A stretch of 64,000 nt of DNA from Kribbella sandramycini (GTDB lineage Bacteria > Actinomycetota > Actinomycetes > Propionibacteriales > Kribbellaceae): NCBI RefSeq assembly GCF_013131805.1, contig NZ_JABJRC010000001.1, positions 620,001-684,000 on the forward strand. Reading direction: 5' to 3'. Position numbers and translations under genes: made by a program. Under the pieces are notes generated by a model that saw nothing but the letters and a program-made list of their open reading frames with translations, had not been told where the DNA came from and did no database searches. Positions within the stretch are counted from its first letter, which is position 1. Every line of letters begins with the position of its first letter. This document shows positions 62,362 through 64,000 of the stretch, piece by piece.

Positions 62362-62920
62362 GCCTGCCTCTTCCGGATGAGTTCTTGCCGGAGATCCGGC
62401 GTACGTGGTCCGCTCCCAGCAGCCGGGCGCGCTGGTTCACCGTGATGTCCGCGCCGGCGCGGACCATCGGATCCAGCTCTACCACGGCCTCGCGCTCCCA
62501 CTCCGGGGTCACTCTGGCCTTCGCCAGGTTGGCCACCTTCTGGGTCGCGACGCGCTCCCGCCAGGGCAGGTACTCCGTCTTGTCGGCGGCCCGGGCGCCG
62601 AGCCCGATGATCGGCCGATGCGCGCGCAACGCGTAACGGACGGCGAGCGCCCACTCGGTCACGCGGCGGCGGCGTTCGTGGAACTTGCCCGGCCGCCAGC
62701 CGAACGCGGTGATCACGAACGGCGGTACGACGTACAGACTCACGGTGCCCTTCTGCGGGACGCCGATGAACGGGAACAGCAACGCGATCCAGAGCAGGAT
62801 GATCACCGCGCCGAAGATGATCATCCGCCGCCGCGCGCCTTCTCCGAGGTCGATGCCGAGCAGGTCGTACTGCCGGGTCTCGATCTCGAAGTGGTGGGTA
62901 AGGGTCCGGCCGACACGCAT
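62348..62920 (-). CDS. TcpE/PrgI-like conjugation membrane protein
   Basis: A 190-residue protein with two adjacent membrane segments (about 33-50 and 54-72), then a long basic cytoplasmic part (RPGKFHERRRRVTEWALAVR) with an EYLPWRERVA block. This matches small proteins that sit beside VirB4 ATPases in Gram-positive conjugation loci. The ATG at 62920 overlaps the stop of the previous gene (TGATG); a TTG one codon earlier is also possible. It overlaps the ATPase start by 14 bases. Confidence 0.72.
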   Translation of the reverse strand: MRVGRTLTHHFEIETRQYDLLGIDLGEGARRRMIIFGAVIILLWIALLFPFIGVPQKGTVSLYVVPPFVITAFGWRPGKFHERRRRVTEWALAVRYALRAHRPIIGLGARAADKTEYLPWRERVATQKVANLAKARVTPEWEREAVVELDPMVRAGADITVNQRARLLGADHVRRISGKNSSGRGRHEDR

Positions 62921-63207
62921 CAATTACCCCCGGAGAGCAATCCCCAGAAGCCCTTGAGCACGTTGATGGTCTGGTTGTTGGCGTAGATCAGCCCGCCGAC
63001 CAGCACCCCGGCCGCGATGTGGCCGAACAGCTCGCCCCACTCGCGCTTGAAGTAGTGGCCGATCGCCCGCAGCACGAGGATGGCGATGAAGATGTTCCCC
63101 GCGATGACCAGGACCCAGTCCTTGAAATCCGCGCCCGTCGGGACGTTGCTGTCGGCCAGCGGCGCGGCGAGCTGAACCACGCTCACAGCCAGTTCGTGCG
63201 TCGTCAT
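62920..63207 (-). CDS. Small TcpD-like membrane protein
   Basis: A 95-residue protein with an outside N-terminus, a first membrane helix (about 31-48, LVIAGNIFIAILVLRAIG) and a second (about 60-76), then TINVLKGFWGLLSGGN. Size, two helices and position before the TcpE-like gene fit TcpD or VirB2-like channel components. GGGAGA lies a few bases before the ATG. Confidence 0.65.
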   Translation of the reverse strand: MTTHELAVSVVQLAAPLADSNVPTGADFKDWVLVIAGNIFIAILVLRAIGHYFKREWGELFGHIAAGVLVGGLIYANNQTINVLKGFWGLLSGGN

Positions 63208-63256
63208 TGCGGTGTCTCCCTTGGTGCCTCGGTGATCCGACGGCCAGTCGCTGATG

Positions 63257-64000
63257 TCATCCGACGGCGGCCACTTGCCATCGTTGTGCTCCGTCGGTGG
63301 CGACAGTACGCCGCAACGTGAGCGTGTACGTCTGGTCCAGCGCGGTGTCCCCCGCGCCGTCCCAGGTGACGGCGGCGGTCGCCCGGCGCTCGTCGTCGTT
63401 ACCCGTGTAGACCTGCCAGTCCTTCAGCTTCTCGAGCTTGACCGCGCCGCCCAGACTGCGGATCGTCGCACCCGGCGCCGTCACCGCGGCCACCTTGTTG
63501 TCGGACTCGGCGTACGCACTGAAGAACGCCTCCGCGTCCTTGAGCGTTGCAGCCGTCAGATCGTCATCCGGTACGCCGGACTCGGGCAGGTTCTCCGGGA
63601 GGGGGGCGGGACCGTCCGGGACGAAGGTCGGCGCGCCGCTGGCCACCACGCGAGCCGCCGTCCGCGCGACCGGGACCGACAGCCGCTGCCAGGAACTGGC
63701 GCCCGGCGTCCAGACCCGGCCCTTCAGGAAGTAGGTCTGCACGCGCACGCGGACGTCGACGACCGCGGCGACACCGCCCGGATCGATCTTGACCTCACCC
63801 GGGTACGCGATCATCGCCGCCTGCTTGCCGCGGCCGTTCCACCCCGCGCGGGTGTCGAGGCCGGCGGCGAGGTCGAGCCGGACCTGCGCGGCGCGCGCAT
63901 CCGGGGTCTGCTCGTCCCAGGTCAGGTAGGAGATCGCGTACCGCGTCGCGATCGCGCGCGACTCGTCGGCGGGGAAGCTGTTCTGCCCGGTGACGACGGT
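63257..64000 (-). CDS. TcpC-like conjugation protein, C-terminal part (truncated by window)
   Basis: The frame is open to the right edge. Upstream of the Met at 63814 it continues for 62 codons (including RYAISYLTWDEQTPDARAAQ), so that Met is internal. At least 247 residues are seen. They form two NTF2-like outside domains (RYAISYLTWDE... and AEAFFSAYAESDNKVAA ... TYTLTLRRT), as in TcpC, a VirB8-fold scaffold. The membrane anchor should lie right of the window. Confidence 0.75.
   Translation of the reverse strand, partial: TVVTGQNSFPADESRAIATRYAISYLTWDEQTPDARAAQVRLDLAAGLDTRAGWNGRGKQAAMIAYPGEVKIDPGGVAAVVDVRVRVQTYFLKGRVWTPGASSWQRLSVPVARTAARVVASGAPTFVPDGPAPLPENLPESGVPDDDLTAATLKDAEAFFSAYAESDNKVAAVTAPGATIRSLGGAVKLEKLKDWQVYTGNDDERRATAAVTWDGAGDTALDQTYTLTLRRTVATDGAQRWQVAAVG

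Noticed and set aside
55496..64000. Prophage or integrated plasmid
   Set aside because: No phage structural, integrase or replication gene and no attachment-site repeats are visible within the window; codon use is like that of neighbours apart from the G-free patch.

Overview
The window is 64 kb of high-GC chromosomal DNA from an actinomycete. Supporting signs are strong G/C bias at third codon positions, frequent GTG starts, ATGA and TGATG gene overlaps, a fasR-fabD-fabH-acpP-fabF operon, a CebR-type sugar regulon and many secreted hydrolases. The overall gene style fits a soil actinomycete such as Kribbella or another Nocardioides relative. The genus is an inference, not something read from a marker gene. 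I saw no rRNA, tRNA, CRISPR array, insertion sequence or integrase.

Layout. Bases 1-6.2 kb hold the 3' part of aceE (pyruvate dehydrogenase E1), a secreted beta-helix-like protein, and a sulfur-scavenging pair (a DszC/SfnB-type flavoprotein and SfnG) preceded by a 23-codon cysteine-ending leader peptide. From 6.2 to 13.7 kb lies a tightly overlapping catabolic operon: Gfo/Idh dehydrogenase, creatininase-type hydrolase, three amidohydrolases (one with its metal ligands replaced), an enolase-superfamily enzyme and a DapA-type aldolase. A HisD-like dehydrogenase converges on it. Its substrate is unknown to me. From 13.7 to 24.2 kb come a secreted S1 protease, an IclR regulator, a GH-A-like secreted protein, a POT peptide transporter, a HAF-repeat-like secreted protein, a pirin, a membrane NACHT NTPase and a PHP-domain protein. 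From 24.2 to 29.8 kb is the type II fatty-acid synthesis operon with its activator FasR, then a DUF3145 gene.

From 30.0 to 36.5 kb there is a cellobiose-type ABC transporter with a LacI-family regulator, divergent from a secreted GH9 cellulase. Two near-perfect CebR-type operators lie between them, so import, sensing and extracellular hydrolysis look like one regulon. From 36.6 to 39.6 kb is a MoxR/DUF58/VWA operon. From 39.7 to 48.3 kb come small membrane proteins, an aldo/keto reductase, a secreted GH2-LamG enzyme, a Tat-exported lactonase, a secreted alpha/beta hydrolase, an 83-bp repeat cluster and an SDR. From 48.3 to 54.3 kb are a gluzincin metallopeptidase, a TetR regulator, a flavin monooxygenase, an SDR with an abnormal low-complexity insert, and an AlkZ-like protein.

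From 54.4 kb to the right edge runs a leftward cluster resembling a type IV secretion/conjugation system of Gram-positive type: TcpC-like (cut by the window edge), a small two-helix membrane protein, a TcpE/PrgI-like protein, a VirB4-like ATPase, a VirB6/TrbL-like channel, a second VirB8/TcpC-like protein, a transglycosylase-like secreted protein and an M48 protease. Several patches, mostly at gene 3' ends, are almost devoid of G on the coding strand and have visibly changed protein sequence. Together with the leader peptide, the amidohydrolase pseudoenzyme and the catabolic operon, these are the most interesting observations.
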